Shown here one piece after another: positions 29,518 through 38,855 of a stretch of DNA of 64,000 nt. The stretch's first letter is position 1, and the number at the start of each line of letters is the position of its first letter. The stretch covers positions 2,942,501 through 3,006,500 of the forward strand of contig NZ_CP011388.1 of NCBI RefSeq assembly GCF_001644605.1, in the 5' to 3' direction. The notes below the pieces were generated by a model. That model had not been told where the DNA came from. It saw only the letters and a list, made by a program, of their open reading frames with translations, and did no database searches. The position numbers and the translations under genes were made by a program. This DNA is from Paenibacillus swuensis. Lineage in GTDB: Bacteria > Bacillota > Bacilli > Paenibacillales > DY6.

Positions 29518-30479
29518 TGATGAAAATCCTTATAACCGGGTGCAATGGCTTTGTAGGAAAACATTTAGTAGAGTTTTGTCTTAGCCAACAGTGCGAGGTC
29601 ATAGGAATAGGTCGTGGAGAGGGTTCGCAAGAACCCTCTGATATACACGATAAATACACCTATGTTAAAGGTGATTTCTCTGATGTAGAATTTGTAAAAA
29701 ATCTATTAGATCATTTTCAACCTGATGGTCTTATTCATTTAGCAGCTCAAAGTTCTGTAAAAGATTCATGGTCTGATATATCTGGTACTGTTGATGTAAA
29801 CCTTTCAAAAACCGTATCGTTATATGAAGGTATAAGAAAAAGTACCCTTGCTAATAAGCTCAAAGTATTGTCTGTAGGTTCCTCAGAAGAGTATGGATAT
29901 ATCGATCAAGGTAAAATGCCAATTAGGGAGTCTGAGCGACTCTTACCTGTAAGCCCGTACGGTTTATCTAAGTATTTAGTTGAAACGGTGAATGAGTATT
30001 ATATTAGACAATTCGGTTTGAATATATTGCATGCAAGACCTTTTAATCATATCGGACCAGGACAATCATTGGGATTCGTGGTACCAGATTTTAGTGCACA
30101 AATAGTTAATATCGAACTGGGAAAACAAGCCCCTGTTATGAATGTTGGTAATTTAGATGCGAAGAGGGACTTCCTTGATGTTAGGGATATTGTGAGAAGT
30201 TATTTCCTTCTGCTTCAATATGGCACTCAAGGTGAGATTTATAATGTATGTTCGGGGATTTCCATCTCTATTCGATCTATACTGGATACACTTGTTAGTA
30301 TGTCGAATATTAAAATTACTGTTAATGTTGATCCGAAATTAATTCGCAAGATTGATGTACCTGATTATTACGGATCTAACGAGAAGATACAGCATGAGTT
30401 ATCTTGGACACCTGAATTCCATATATCAACTTCATTAGCTGATTCCCTGAATTATTATAGAGAAATCATTAAAGTCTGA
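29517..30479 (+). CDS. rmd: GDP-4-keto-6-deoxy-D-mannose reductase (Rmd-like)
   Basis: This is an extended SDR: GCNGFVGKHLVEF at the N-terminus, SSEEYG, and the catalytic SPYGLSK. In Aneurinibacillus and Pseudomonas, Rmd reduces the Gmd product to GDP-D-rhamnose. The tight coupling to gmd (one-base overlap) supports this. The alternatives, GDP-fucose synthase or another NAD-dependent epimerase, cannot be fully excluded; the lack of a separate epimerase and the family-like length (320) favour Rmd. Confidence 0.82.
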
Positions 30480-30538
30480 TAACTTCTCTTATTAAGACCT
30501 CTTAGACAAGAATCAGTCCACAAAGTGAGGTAAGTTAG

Positions 30539-31312
30539 TTGAACAAAATTATTGAATTATATAACTATCGTCATATGTTATTCTCTCAAACAAGTTCAGA
30601 GTTGCGATCAAGATACAGAGGTTCAGTTTTTGGAATGCTATGGACCTTTATGATTCCGTTACTTATGTTAGGCGTATATACTCTGATTTTCTCAACCATT
30701 ATGAGAATGGACGTTGAGAATTATTCAGTATTCTTGTTTGTAGGTTTATTGCCATGGTTAAATTTTTCTGCAACTGTAAACACGAGTACAGGAATTTACA
30801 TCAGAAATTCTAATATTATTAAGAAAATTTACTTTCCAAGAGAAGTACTTCCCTTAGCTAACGTTCTAACAGGTAATATTAATTATTTATACGGTATGGT
30901 TATTCTTATTGCAGCTTTGTATATTTCCGGAATAGGATTGAGTGTTTACGCTCTATATTTCCCGCTCATATTAATTATTCAATCTATTTTAACTTTTGCC
31001 ATCGTATTAATTCTCTCTTCATTAACTGTGTATTTCAGGGATATTGAACATATTACCAATATTCTTACCATGTTATGGTTTTACTTTACTCCTATCATAT
31101 ATCCTTCTACATTAATTCCTCAAAAATATAAACAAATTTTCGAACTTAATCCTGTAGCACCCATAGTCAAGGCATATCAGGATATTTTCTATTATCAAAA
31201 AAGCCCCGATTTCGCATCTTTAGCAATTTGTGCTTGTATTTTTACATTATTATTGTTTTTTGCTTATTACTTACACCACAAACTTAATAGAAGAATGGCT
31301 GAAATGATATAG
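30539..31312 (+). CDS. wzm: polysaccharide ABC transporter permease (Wzm-like)
   Basis: TTG 30539 follows GTGAGG; no ATG start nearby gives a full protein. The 257-residue ABC-2 permease has six membrane helices and the typical N-terminal SELRSRYRGSVFGMLWTF segment. With the ATPase 12 bases downstream it forms a transporter that moves lipid-linked glycan chains across the membrane. Export by ABC transporter implies that the chain is completed, and usually terminally modified, inside the cell. Confidence 0.9.
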   Translation: MNKIIELYNYRHMLFSQTSSELRSRYRGSVFGMLWTFMIPLLMLGVYTLIFSTIMRMDVENYSVFLFVGLLPWLNFSATVNTSTGIYIRNSNIIKKIYFPREVLPLANVLTGNINYLYGMVILIAALYISGIGLSVYALYFPLILIIQSILTFAIVLILSSLTVYFRDIEHITNILTMLWFYFTPIIYPSTLIPQKYKQIFELNPVAPIVKAYQDIFYYQKSPDFASLAICACIFTLLLFFAYYLHHKLNRRMAEMI

Positions 31313-31324
31313 AGGTGAAAGAGA

Positions 31325-32545
31325 ATGTATAGTGTTGAAATTTCTAATGTATCTAAAACTTATAGGAATGTTACTGCTAGAAAGAAAACTCTTAAAGAGA
31401 TCTTTGTACAAAGGAAATTGGACAAGGTCGAAAATCAAATTGAACCTGTTGTCTTAAAGAATATAGATATTAAAATTAAAAAAGGTGAGACAGTCGCCTT
31501 AGTTGGACGTAATGGATCTGGAAAAAGTACTCTTTTAAAATTAATTTCGAAAATTCTATACCCGGATAAGGGGGAAGTTAAGGTAACTGGTAAAGTATCC
31601 AGCTTGTTAGAATTGGGTGCAGGCTTTCATCCGGAGTTTACGGGGCTTGAAAATATATATTTAAATGCAACAATCTTGGGATACTCTAAAGAAGAAATTA
31701 ACAGCAAGCTCAACGACATCATTGAATTTTCAGAGTTGAAAAGTTATATCTATAAACCCGTTAAGATATATTCTTCGGGTATGTATATGAGGCTTGCTTT
31801 CTCAATTGCTATAAATGTTGAACCTGATTTGTTGTTAATAGATGAAATATTATCAGTAGGGGATGCAGCCTTTCAAACGAAATGCATTGAGAAGATCAAA
31901 CAATTACAATCATTGGGAACTACTATTGTCATTGTAAGTCATGACAATGGTACCATTGAAAGATTGTGTCACCGTGCTATTTGGATTGAACTTGGTGAAA
32001 TTAAAGAAGATGGTAATGTTAAAGAGGTTGTTCTGAAATATATGAACAAGCTTAATAAAGGAAATGAGTCACATCAAATTCAAGAGGAATCCATTACTAA
32101 CGAGCAATTCGGAAATGGTTCTGTGAAGATAACAGATATTTATCTATACGACAGTGAAAATGTCCAAATAAATAAATTCAGTTCTTCCGAGAGGATTAGA
32201 ATTCAATTCCAATACAAAGTAACAGACTTCCCGACCTCTATTGTCTTCGGATTTGCTGTATATACTAAGAATCGAGAATGTATATATGGTACAAATACAT
32301 TGATTGAACAGGTACCCGTGATATTGGGAGAATATGGTCGTGTAGAAATTAAAATCCCTGAACTAAATTTACTACAAGGGTTATATGAAATTGACATTGC
32401 CGCTCATCATGAGAATGGTGCGCCATATCACTATATTAAGAGTGCCGTAGAATTTTCTGTCTTTTCCAACACAGCAGAGCACGGCATGTTTAAGATTAAT
32501 CACGAGTGGCAGGTAACAAGTAATGAGAAAGTAGGTAAATTATGA
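31325..32545 (+). CDS. wzt: polysaccharide ABC transporter ATPase with C-terminal glycan-binding-type domain (Wzt-like, 406 aa)
   Basis: Residues about 1-240 are the ATPase: Walker A GRNGSGKST (61-69), the signature YSSGMYMRL, Walker B LLLIDEILSVGD. Residues about 255-406 form an additional beta-rich domain, as in E. coli O9a Wzt, where such a domain recognises the terminal modification of the polymer before export. Its presence, and the methyltransferase gene overlapping the stop by 4 bases, point to capped-chain recognition. A Wzt without this domain would be about 250 residues. Confidence 0.9.
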   Translation: MYSVEISNVSKTYRNVTARKKTLKEIFVQRKLDKVENQIEPVVLKNIDIKIKKGETVALVGRNGSGKSTLLKLISKILYPDKGEVKVTGKVSSLLELGAGFHPEFTGLENIYLNATILGYSKEEINSKLNDIIEFSELKSYIYKPVKIYSSGMYMRLAFSIAINVEPDLLLIDEILSVGDAAFQTKCIEKIKQLQSLGTTIVIVSHDNGTIERLCHRAIWIELGEIKEDGNVKEVVLKYMNKLNKGNESHQIQEESITNEQFGNGSVKITDIYLYDSENVQINKFSSSERIRIQFQYKVTDFPTSIVFGFAVYTKNRECIYGTNTLIEQVPVILGEYGRVEIKIPELNLLQGLYEIDIAAHHENGAPYHYIKSAVEFSVFSNTAEHGMFKINHEWQVTSNEKVGKL

Positions 32546-33996
32546 TAGAGATTAAAGACAGTAATGTGGATGTTACTTTAATTATGGAAGAGATAAAGAA
32601 GGATTTGATAGAACGAAATATAACTGAGGATTTAAATGATCCAATGATCGATTTAAAGGTGCTGTATAGCGCGCATGGCCAAACGAACGAGGATTTGATG
32701 GAGTTATTAGATTCGAATCAGCGTTTAAACCGTTCGTGGAATTATGACAGTAATTTTGAAATTACCTCACACCGCAGATTCATTGGCCCTTTCATTGTTA
32801 CAGCAAAGAAAGTGATAAGAAAGATCACAAGATGGTATGTAGGTGTTAACTTTCAGAGACAAATTGATTTTAATGCAAATTTAGTAAGATATTTAAATCA
32901 GCAGTTAAAATCAACTCAAACTAATCCTCATTCTGAAAAAGAGAGAATGAATTTCATCAATAAACTAGATGAGAAACAAGCAAAACTAGTTTATCAAAAT
33001 AATACACTGACTCAAGAGTTACAAAAACTAACGGCTAAAATTGCAACTTTAGAGTCACAAGCCGAAATGGTTAAAACCGTTAGTGATAAATTTGAAAAAC
33101 AAGTTGCTATAATGAATGAAAGTTTACAACGCTTGACCGAAGAACGCAACAATGATTTATTTAAAGTTTCACAAATAAACAGCAATATGATTCAACAATT
33201 TAACCATCTTCAAGCAGTTGCAAATATTCATAATCACCAGTTGAAGAATATGCAACAGAATCAGCCTGGCAACATCCAGGAAAGAATCGGTAATGATTCT
33301 GAGACTAGTGAGAAAACATATTTTGACTATTTTGAATTCGAAGAGCAATATCGTGGACCCCGAGAAATGATTAAAGGTAAACAAAGTCAGTATCTAAAAT
33401 ATTGGAATAAACCCAATTTGTTAGTTCTGGATATTGGTTGTGGCCGTGGAGAATTTACAGAACTACTAAATGAAACCGGAATAGATACTATTTCAATAGA
33501 TTTAAACAAAGATGCGGTTGATTTTTGTAATAGGATCGGAATTCCAGCAGTTCATGGAGATGCTTTAGTTTATCTTAAACAACTTGATGATGATTCGATA
33601 GACGGTGTATTTTTAGGTCAAGTTATTGAACATCTGACTTTGGAACAAATACTTGAGGTAGCACAGGTTGCCTATCAGAAGCTTAGAAAAGACGGATGGT
33701 TTATAGCTGAGACCCCTAACCCGATGTCATTATCTATATTTGCCCAAAGTTTCTACCTGGACCCGACACATACTAAGCCAGTGCACCCATTCACTGCTAA
33801 ATTTATATTGGAGTCGAAGGGTTACAAAGATGTTGAGCTTCAATATTTCTCACCGAATGAAGAAAGATTAATTGTCCCTGCTTTGAAATTGGAGCATGAG
33901 AATGAAGACACTGCTAATCGATTTAATGAAACCATAAGCATAATGAACGAGTTTATATTTGGTAAACAGGATTATTTTGTTGCAGGCAAAAAGTAA
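32542..33996 (+). CDS. coiled-coil SAM methyltransferase, candidate chain terminator (484 aa)
   Basis: The N-terminal part carries a predicted long coiled coil (about residues 135-250, heptad-like Leu/Gln/Lys-rich). The C-terminal part (about 265-484) is a class I methyltransferase with motif I VLDIGCGRGEF (about 295-305), the acidic IDLNKDAV and the VIEHLT post-motif. It starts within the last codons of wzt (4-base overlap). In the E. coli O9a system, WbdD caps the chain and uses a coiled coil as a molecular ruler; in Geobacillus, WsaE methylates the terminal rhamnose. This protein has no kinase domain. A role as length-setting terminal methyltransferase is inferred. Confidence 0.75.
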   Translation: MIEIKDSNVDVTLIMEEIKKDLIERNITEDLNDPMIDLKVLYSAHGQTNEDLMELLDSNQRLNRSWNYDSNFEITSHRRFIGPFIVTAKKVIRKITRWYVGVNFQRQIDFNANLVRYLNQQLKSTQTNPHSEKERMNFINKLDEKQAKLVYQNNTLTQELQKLTAKIATLESQAEMVKTVSDKFEKQVAIMNESLQRLTEERNNDLFKVSQINSNMIQQFNHLQAVANIHNHQLKNMQQNQPGNIQERIGNDSETSEKTYFDYFEFEEQYRGPREMIKGKQSQYLKYWNKPNLLVLDIGCGRGEFTELLNETGIDTISIDLNKDAVDFCNRIGIPAVHGDALVYLKQLDDDSIDGVFLGQVIEHLTLEQILEVAQVAYQKLRKDGWFIAETPNPMSLSIFAQSFYLDPTHTKPVHPFTAKFILESKGYKDVELQYFSPNEERLIVPALKLEHENEDTANRFNETISIMNEFIFGKQDYFVAGKK

Positions 33997-34012
33997 GGGG
34001 ATATATAGAAAT

Positions 34013-35071
34013 ATGGAGATAAACCAGCTATTATCAACTGTGTCTTACGGTGATGCTGTAAGTAACTCTGCTCTAACCATTATGCGGTTATTAAGAGATC
34101 ATGGCATCAAATCTAATATTTATGCTGAAAATGTACACCCTAAACTTAAACAGATTGTAAAGGATATTAGCGATTGTCCTAAAAACAAAAATATTATATA
34201 TCACAAGTCTATAGGCAGTCAGATTTCAGAGACAATTAGACATTATAAAAAGAAGAAAGTAATGATTTATCACAACATAACTCCATCGCAATTCTTCAGT
34301 GGTTATTCTAATGATGCTGAACATCTGTGTAAATGGGGTAGGGAGCAATTGGGAACTTTAAAGCCACATGTAGATGCTGCGTTCGGTGATTCTGAGTACA
34401 ATTGCAATGAACTGATAAACTTGGGATACGAGAATGTAAATGTCTTACCTCTATTAGTTAATTTTAATGATTTTGAGGAAACGCAACCTAATTCAAAAAT
34501 ACTCGAAAATATAAGCAAAGTAAAAGGAACTAAATTACTGTTTGTAGGTAGAATCGCACCAAATAAGAAGCAAGAAGACATAATTAAGACATTCTACGTT
34601 TATAAGAAATATTTTGATGCCGAATCTAAATTATATTTGGTTGGTAATTATCTGGGCATGGAAAGATACTACTTAGAATTGAAGAAACTAATATCCATCT
34701 ACAATCTTGATCGAGATGTAGTAATTAGTGGACATGTTACATTTGATGAAATTGTTGCTTATTATCAAAAATCAGATGTATTTTTAGTTATGAGTGAGCA
34801 TGAGGGGTTTTGTGTACCTCTATTAGAAGCAATGCATCATGAAATACCGATTGTTTGTTTTAACTCTTCTGCATTGCCAGAGACTCTTGGCAATGGTGGT
34901 ATACTATTCAAGGAAAAGAATCATCAAGTTGTTGCAGGAGTTATTCATTATCTTCAGAAAAACCCACAATTAAGAGATACTATAATAACAAATCAAAAAA
35001 GAATTTTAGAGGAACAAGGTTCAGAGAAAACAAGTAAAGATTTTATTGAAAAGATACTATCTGTATTTTAA
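34013..35071 (+). CDS. glycosyltransferase family 4 protein (352 aa)
   Basis: I chose ATG 34013, 16 bases after the methyltransferase stop; the frame extends back to a TTG inside that gene but without support. The GT-B pattern is clear: LLFVGRIAPNKKQEDIIK (about 176-193) and SEHEGFCVPLLEAMHHEIPIVCF with the E-x7-E donor motif. No membrane segments. It probably adds one sugar of the glycan on the inner membrane face. Donor and acceptor are unknown. Confidence 0.82.
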   Translation: MEINQLLSTVSYGDAVSNSALTIMRLLRDHGIKSNIYAENVHPKLKQIVKDISDCPKNKNIIYHKSIGSQISETIRHYKKKKVMIYHNITPSQFFSGYSNDAEHLCKWGREQLGTLKPHVDAAFGDSEYNCNELINLGYENVNVLPLLVNFNDFEETQPNSKILENISKVKGTKLLFVGRIAPNKKQEDIIKTFYVYKKYFDAESKLYLVGNYLGMERYYLELKKLISIYNLDRDVVISGHVTFDEIVAYYQKSDVFLVMSEHEGFCVPLLEAMHHEIPIVCFNSSALPETLGNGGILFKEKNHQVVAGVIHYLQKNPQLRDTIITNQKRILEEQGSEKTSKDFIEKILSVF

Positions 35072-35084
35072 TGGAGAGATTATT

Positions 35085-36254
35085 GTGAAGAAGAAGATAG
35101 CATTCGTAATTCAACGTTATGGATTAGAAGTAAACGGTGGTTCTGAGTTGAGCTGTAGACTTATTGCTGAGCGTTTAACTAATGATTATGACGTTGAAAT
35201 TATTACTAGCAAAGCAATAGATTACGTAACTTGGAAGAACGAGTATACAGAAAATATTGAAGTTATTAATAGTGTAACTGTACGTAGATTTAGCGTAACT
35301 AGTCCTAGAGATAACATAAAATTTGATAAAATCAATACCCGAATGCTTACTCAATCCCATTCTATTCATGAAGAATACGATTGGATGGAAAATATGGGTC
35401 CACATGTACCAGATCTTCTAACTCATTTAGAACAACATAAGGACAGCTATGATAAAATCATATATTATACCTATTTATATTACCCAACCTACTTCGGTAT
35501 ACATATTGCGCCGGAAAAAAGTATATTTGTACCTACAGCACATGATGAACCATATATTTATTTAAATATGTTTAACTCTGAATTTAATTTACCTAAGTAT
35601 CTCTTGTTTTTAACTCAAGAAGAGAAACATTTCGTTCAGAAGAGATTCAATAATGCCCATATTCAGAACGATGTCATTGGAATTGGTGTGGATTGCCCGG
35701 ACGAGCTATATTCTAAACAAAATATAATGGAGAAATATAATCTTCCTGAAGATTATATTATCTATGCTGGCCGTATTGATGAATCCAAAGGTTGTAAAGA
35801 AATGCTGAACTATTATATGCAATATATTGAAAATGTTCCCAATGCTCCACAGTTGGTGCTAATAGGAAAAGCTGCTATGGATATTCCCAATAACCCTAAG
35901 ATTAGACCTCTAGGGTTTGTAAATGAGAAAGAAAAATACTCATTTATGAAATATGCTAAAGCATTAATTATGCCTTCCCAATATGAATCGTTTTCTATGG
36001 TAGTTATTGAAAGTCTCTCATTGGAAGTTCCGGTAGTGGTTAACGCGAAATGTGATGTGCTCGTAGGTCACTGTGTAAGGTCCAATGGCGGATTATATTA
36101 TAATAATGTACATGAGTTCGCAGCTGCAATTGAATACATTATAAGAAATCCGGAAGTTTCCTCTCAGATGGGCGTCAACGGAAAGTTGTATGTTGATAGC
36201 AATTATTCATGGGATGTTATAATAACAAAGTTCAAGGATGCGATAGAAAGCTAA
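35085..36254 (+). CDS. glycosyltransferase family 4 protein (389 aa)
   Basis: GTG 35085 with GGAGAG 6-8 bases upstream gives an N-terminus VKKKIAFVIQRYGLEVNGG, typical of GT4 acceptor domains; the frame reaches back to 35046 within the previous gene. The donor domain shows IIYAGRIDESKGCKEML and PSQYESFSMVVIESLSLEVPVVV with E-x7-E. It lies 13 bases after the previous glycosyltransferase. Sugar specificity is not readable from sequence. Confidence 0.82.
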   Translation: MKKKIAFVIQRYGLEVNGGSELSCRLIAERLTNDYDVEIITSKAIDYVTWKNEYTENIEVINSVTVRRFSVTSPRDNIKFDKINTRMLTQSHSIHEEYDWMENMGPHVPDLLTHLEQHKDSYDKIIYYTYLYYPTYFGIHIAPEKSIFVPTAHDEPYIYLNMFNSEFNLPKYLLFLTQEEKHFVQKRFNNAHIQNDVIGIGVDCPDELYSKQNIMEKYNLPEDYIIYAGRIDESKGCKEMLNYYMQYIENVPNAPQLVLIGKAAMDIPNNPKIRPLGFVNEKEKYSFMKYAKALIMPSQYESFSMVVIESLSLEVPVVVNAKCDVLVGHCVRSNGGLYYNNVHEFAAAIEYIIRNPEVSSQMGVNGKLYVDSNYSWDVIITKFKDAIES

Positions 36255-36305
36255 CTTCAATAAATATTGAACACCAGCTTAATTCATAAAGGATGGTACA
36301 ATTGT

Positions 36306-38432
36306 ATGTTTTATTTTCTTATTGTTTTAATTTTTTATGTATCTTTATCCTCTGCATATGGATTAGTAACAAGAATAAAGTTTGTTGATAAATATATTGA
36401 TAATCAACAAGGGAGTGTTATTTTGCTCCCTTTTTTAGGTATGTCAATATTGATTTCTATTCTTCAAACGGCTGGAATATTTGTAGGTACGAAATATATT
36501 ACACCTTTAATCGTTACTGGTGGTCTGATACTTGCTATAAATATGACAAATAAAGTTAGAATTAAATCTTACCTAAACAATAATGTTAATTACTATGTTG
36601 TAACCATATTAACATTAGTTGTGTTGATATATTCCATGCCGTCAATCATTGCTGGTTTCCCTACTTCTTTTTCAAGTATAAACAATGATTTAATTTTTTA
36701 TCTATCCATACCTGAATGGCTTCAAGATCACACTTATTTTGCTAAGCCTATATCTGACCAGTTGCATCCATTTTACTCAATTGCGGAACTTCACTTTTCT
36801 CGCTTTTCTCGAGTAGGTGCAGATTATATAAACACATTGGGCATGGATTTTTTTAATATCGGTGCAATACATACATTTAACATTATGTCTTGTTTATATG
36901 TGATATTTGTAGCTTTAGCAACTTACTATGTGTCAAAGTACTGTTTTAAACTCTCCAACTCAATCACATATACATGGATGTTTCTGTCATCAATAAACTC
37001 ATTAGTTTACTGGATGTTTACCACTCAATACATGCCACAACTTGGTGGTAATGCTTATTATTTGTTAAGTATAGGACTATTATATCGGTTATTTCATGAG
37101 AAGAACAATAAACTTCTACTGCAGTCTGCGTTAAGTATAGTTGGCTTAATATCAATATATAGTGAATATACTGCTTACTTAGCTCTTCCTGTATTCATAT
37201 ATATTGTATATCTTGCGATTATAGAAAAACATAAACTACTTGATTTATTAAAAAGGTTATCGTTACTTATCGTTTGTTGTATACTTCTTAATCCGGTTGC
37301 TGTATATCTCTGCGTCAGATATAACTTATTTGCGTATACAACAACGCAAAATAATACTGGTATTGTTGAATACATTCCATTTTCAAATCAAATTTTAATG
37401 TTGTTGGGAATAAAAACGCTCGATTATAACAAACCTACTTTGTTAATAATATTAATTTCAATAATTATTATAGCAGTAATGTTATTCGGTTTAATAAAAT
37501 TAAAGAAGGAAGTATTTAGATATATTCTGTTATATCTGTCTTTTATTGTATTGATGTTATTTTACTTAACTTTTATAAATCATTTCCCATATGGTTATTA
37601 CAAAACATTAATGTTCGCAATACCTATAGCTATGTTACTATTCTCAGTGGGTACGAATGAACTACTTAAAAATGAAAGAAAAAGATATCTACCTTTACTT
37701 CTCGCGGTGTTATTAATTTTTAACATTCCTCAAATGTACAAGCTACAAAACGGAATATTAAATAATGGTCACCTGATAACAAACACCTATCTGGAATTGA
37801 ATGAAATGGAAAAACTCATTCCAATAAATGAAACCTTGTATATAGAGGGTTATACAATGAATGAGCAACATATGATTGCATATTTTTTGAAAGAACGAAG
37901 TTTATTTTTTGTTAATTCTAACTCATACTTCACTCCATTGAACAAACAAGAGAACGCCCCTGTTAAATATACACTCAAACAAAGTGCTACAGACATCACA
38001 CCCCAAAATGGAGAAACAATCTGGAGTAATCAAAAGTTTAATTTAATACGCAATTCGAACAACGATTTTAAGTTAAACTTAGGAGTAGGTTGGCATCAGA
38101 TTGAGAGATGGGCTAATGTTCCAACAAGGTGGACAGAAGAGAAGTTTACTCTCAACTTAAGTTCGAGGAAAAATATAAGTAATTCCATAGAATTTAATGC
38201 TTATTTACCGCCAGAAGTTAAAGAGCGTACTTTAGACATATTCGTCTCGGATAAGAAAATTTCCGAAATAAAGATTACAAATGACAAGCAAACATATTCC
38301 ATTCCAATATTAAATTCGAATAGTAGTTCGGGCTTTGAAATTCAAATTAAGGTTCGTGAAGGGGCTGTACAAGTAGGTAGTGATCCGAGAATGTTAGGCA
38401 TAGCTATCCAAAATATTAAGATGACAGAGTAA
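36306..38432 (+). CDS. large multi-spanning membrane protein, possible GT-C-type glycosyltransferase (708 aa)
   Basis: ATG 36306 has AAAGGATGG upstream; the frame extends back to a TTG at 36267. Residues about 1-470 contain some 12 membrane helices with a luminal-type loop after the fourth (about residues 125-165, with FSSINNDLIFYLSIPEW). Residues about 480-708 form a soluble domain with a beta-rich end. This layout resembles GT-C enzymes that use polyprenyl-phosphate sugars outside the membrane, though I see no diagnostic DD/DE motif beyond the NNDL region. With the UbiA/PAP2 pair downstream, a lipid-phospho-pentose-dependent transferase is plausible. It could also be an uncharacterised polysaccharide membrane protein. 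Confidence 0.55.
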   Translation: MFYFLIVLIFYVSLSSAYGLVTRIKFVDKYIDNQQGSVILLPFLGMSILISILQTAGIFVGTKYITPLIVTGGLILAINMTNKVRIKSYLNNNVNYYVVTILTLVVLIYSMPSIIAGFPTSFSSINNDLIFYLSIPEWLQDHTYFAKPISDQLHPFYSIAELHFSRFSRVGADYINTLGMDFFNIGAIHTFNIMSCLYVIFVALATYYVSKYCFKLSNSITYTWMFLSSINSLVYWMFTTQYMPQLGGNAYYLLSIGLLYRLFHEKNNKLLLQSALSIVGLISIYSEYTAYLALPVFIYIVYLAIIEKHKLLDLLKRLSLLIVCCILLNPVAVYLCVRYNLFAYTTTQNNTGIVEYIPFSNQILMLLGIKTLDYNKPTLLIILISIIIIAVMLFGLIKLKKEVFRYILLYLSFIVLMLFYLTFINHFPYGYYKTLMFAIPIAMLLFSVGTNELLKNERKRYLPLLLAVLLIFNIPQMYKLQNGILNNGHLITNTYLELNEMEKLIPINETLYIEGYTMNEQHMIAYFLKERSLFFVNSNSYFTPLNKQENAPVKYTLKQSATDITPQNGETIWSNQKFNLIRNSNNDFKLNLGVGWHQIERWANVPTRWTEEKFTLNLSSRKNISNSIEFNAYLPPEVKERTLDIFVSDKKISEIKITNDKQTYSIPILNSNSSSGFEIQIKVREGAVQVGSDPRMLGIAIQNIKMTE

Positions 38433-38453
38433 ATAAGGAGTCTAACTTAAATT

Positions 38454-38828
38454 ATGCTAAAGATGTTTGTTATGATTTTCATCATTGTTTTAACTGGTGT
38501 TGGAGGACCTCCTTTAATTAAGCTTGGAGCTATGAGAGAGACTAATAGGATTAATTCAATAATGAGTGGAGATATATTATCTGTCTTTTATGTGTTAATT
38601 AATCCTTATATTTTCTTGGGACTGGTACTTTACTTTGTAAGTGCTGTAACTTGGATTGTAATTCTATCTAAATATCAACTGAGTTTTGTAAGTCCTTTGT
38701 TATCAGTTAATTATATATTTTCGTTGATTGTAGGTTATTACTTATTTCAAGAACCGGTTAACATGGCTAGAATTATTGGAGCTGTAATAATAACTATCGG
38801 TGTTGTAATTATGACATTAAAGGGTTAG
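38454..38828 (+). CDS. small EamA/SMR-type membrane protein, possible lipid-sugar flippase (124 aa)
   Basis: Four membrane helices, with the SMR/EamA-like second half (FVSPLLSVNYIFSLIVGYYLF followed by a polar stretch and GAVIITIGVVIMT). Small proteins of this superfamily, such as ArnE/ArnF, flip undecaprenyl-phosphate sugars. Its place between a GT-C-like protein and a lipid-phosphate module suggests the same job. AAGGAG precedes ATG 38454. A drug-efflux role is less likely inside a glycan operon. Confidence 0.65.
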   Translation: MLKMFVMIFIIVLTGVGGPPLIKLGAMRETNRINSIMSGDILSVFYVLINPYIFLGLVLYFVSAVTWIVILSKYQLSFVSPLLSVNYIFSLIVGYYLFQEPVNMARIIGAVIITIGVVIMTLKG

Positions 38829-38855
38829 TCAAAGAAAAGAGAGGTAAGTAGTAAA

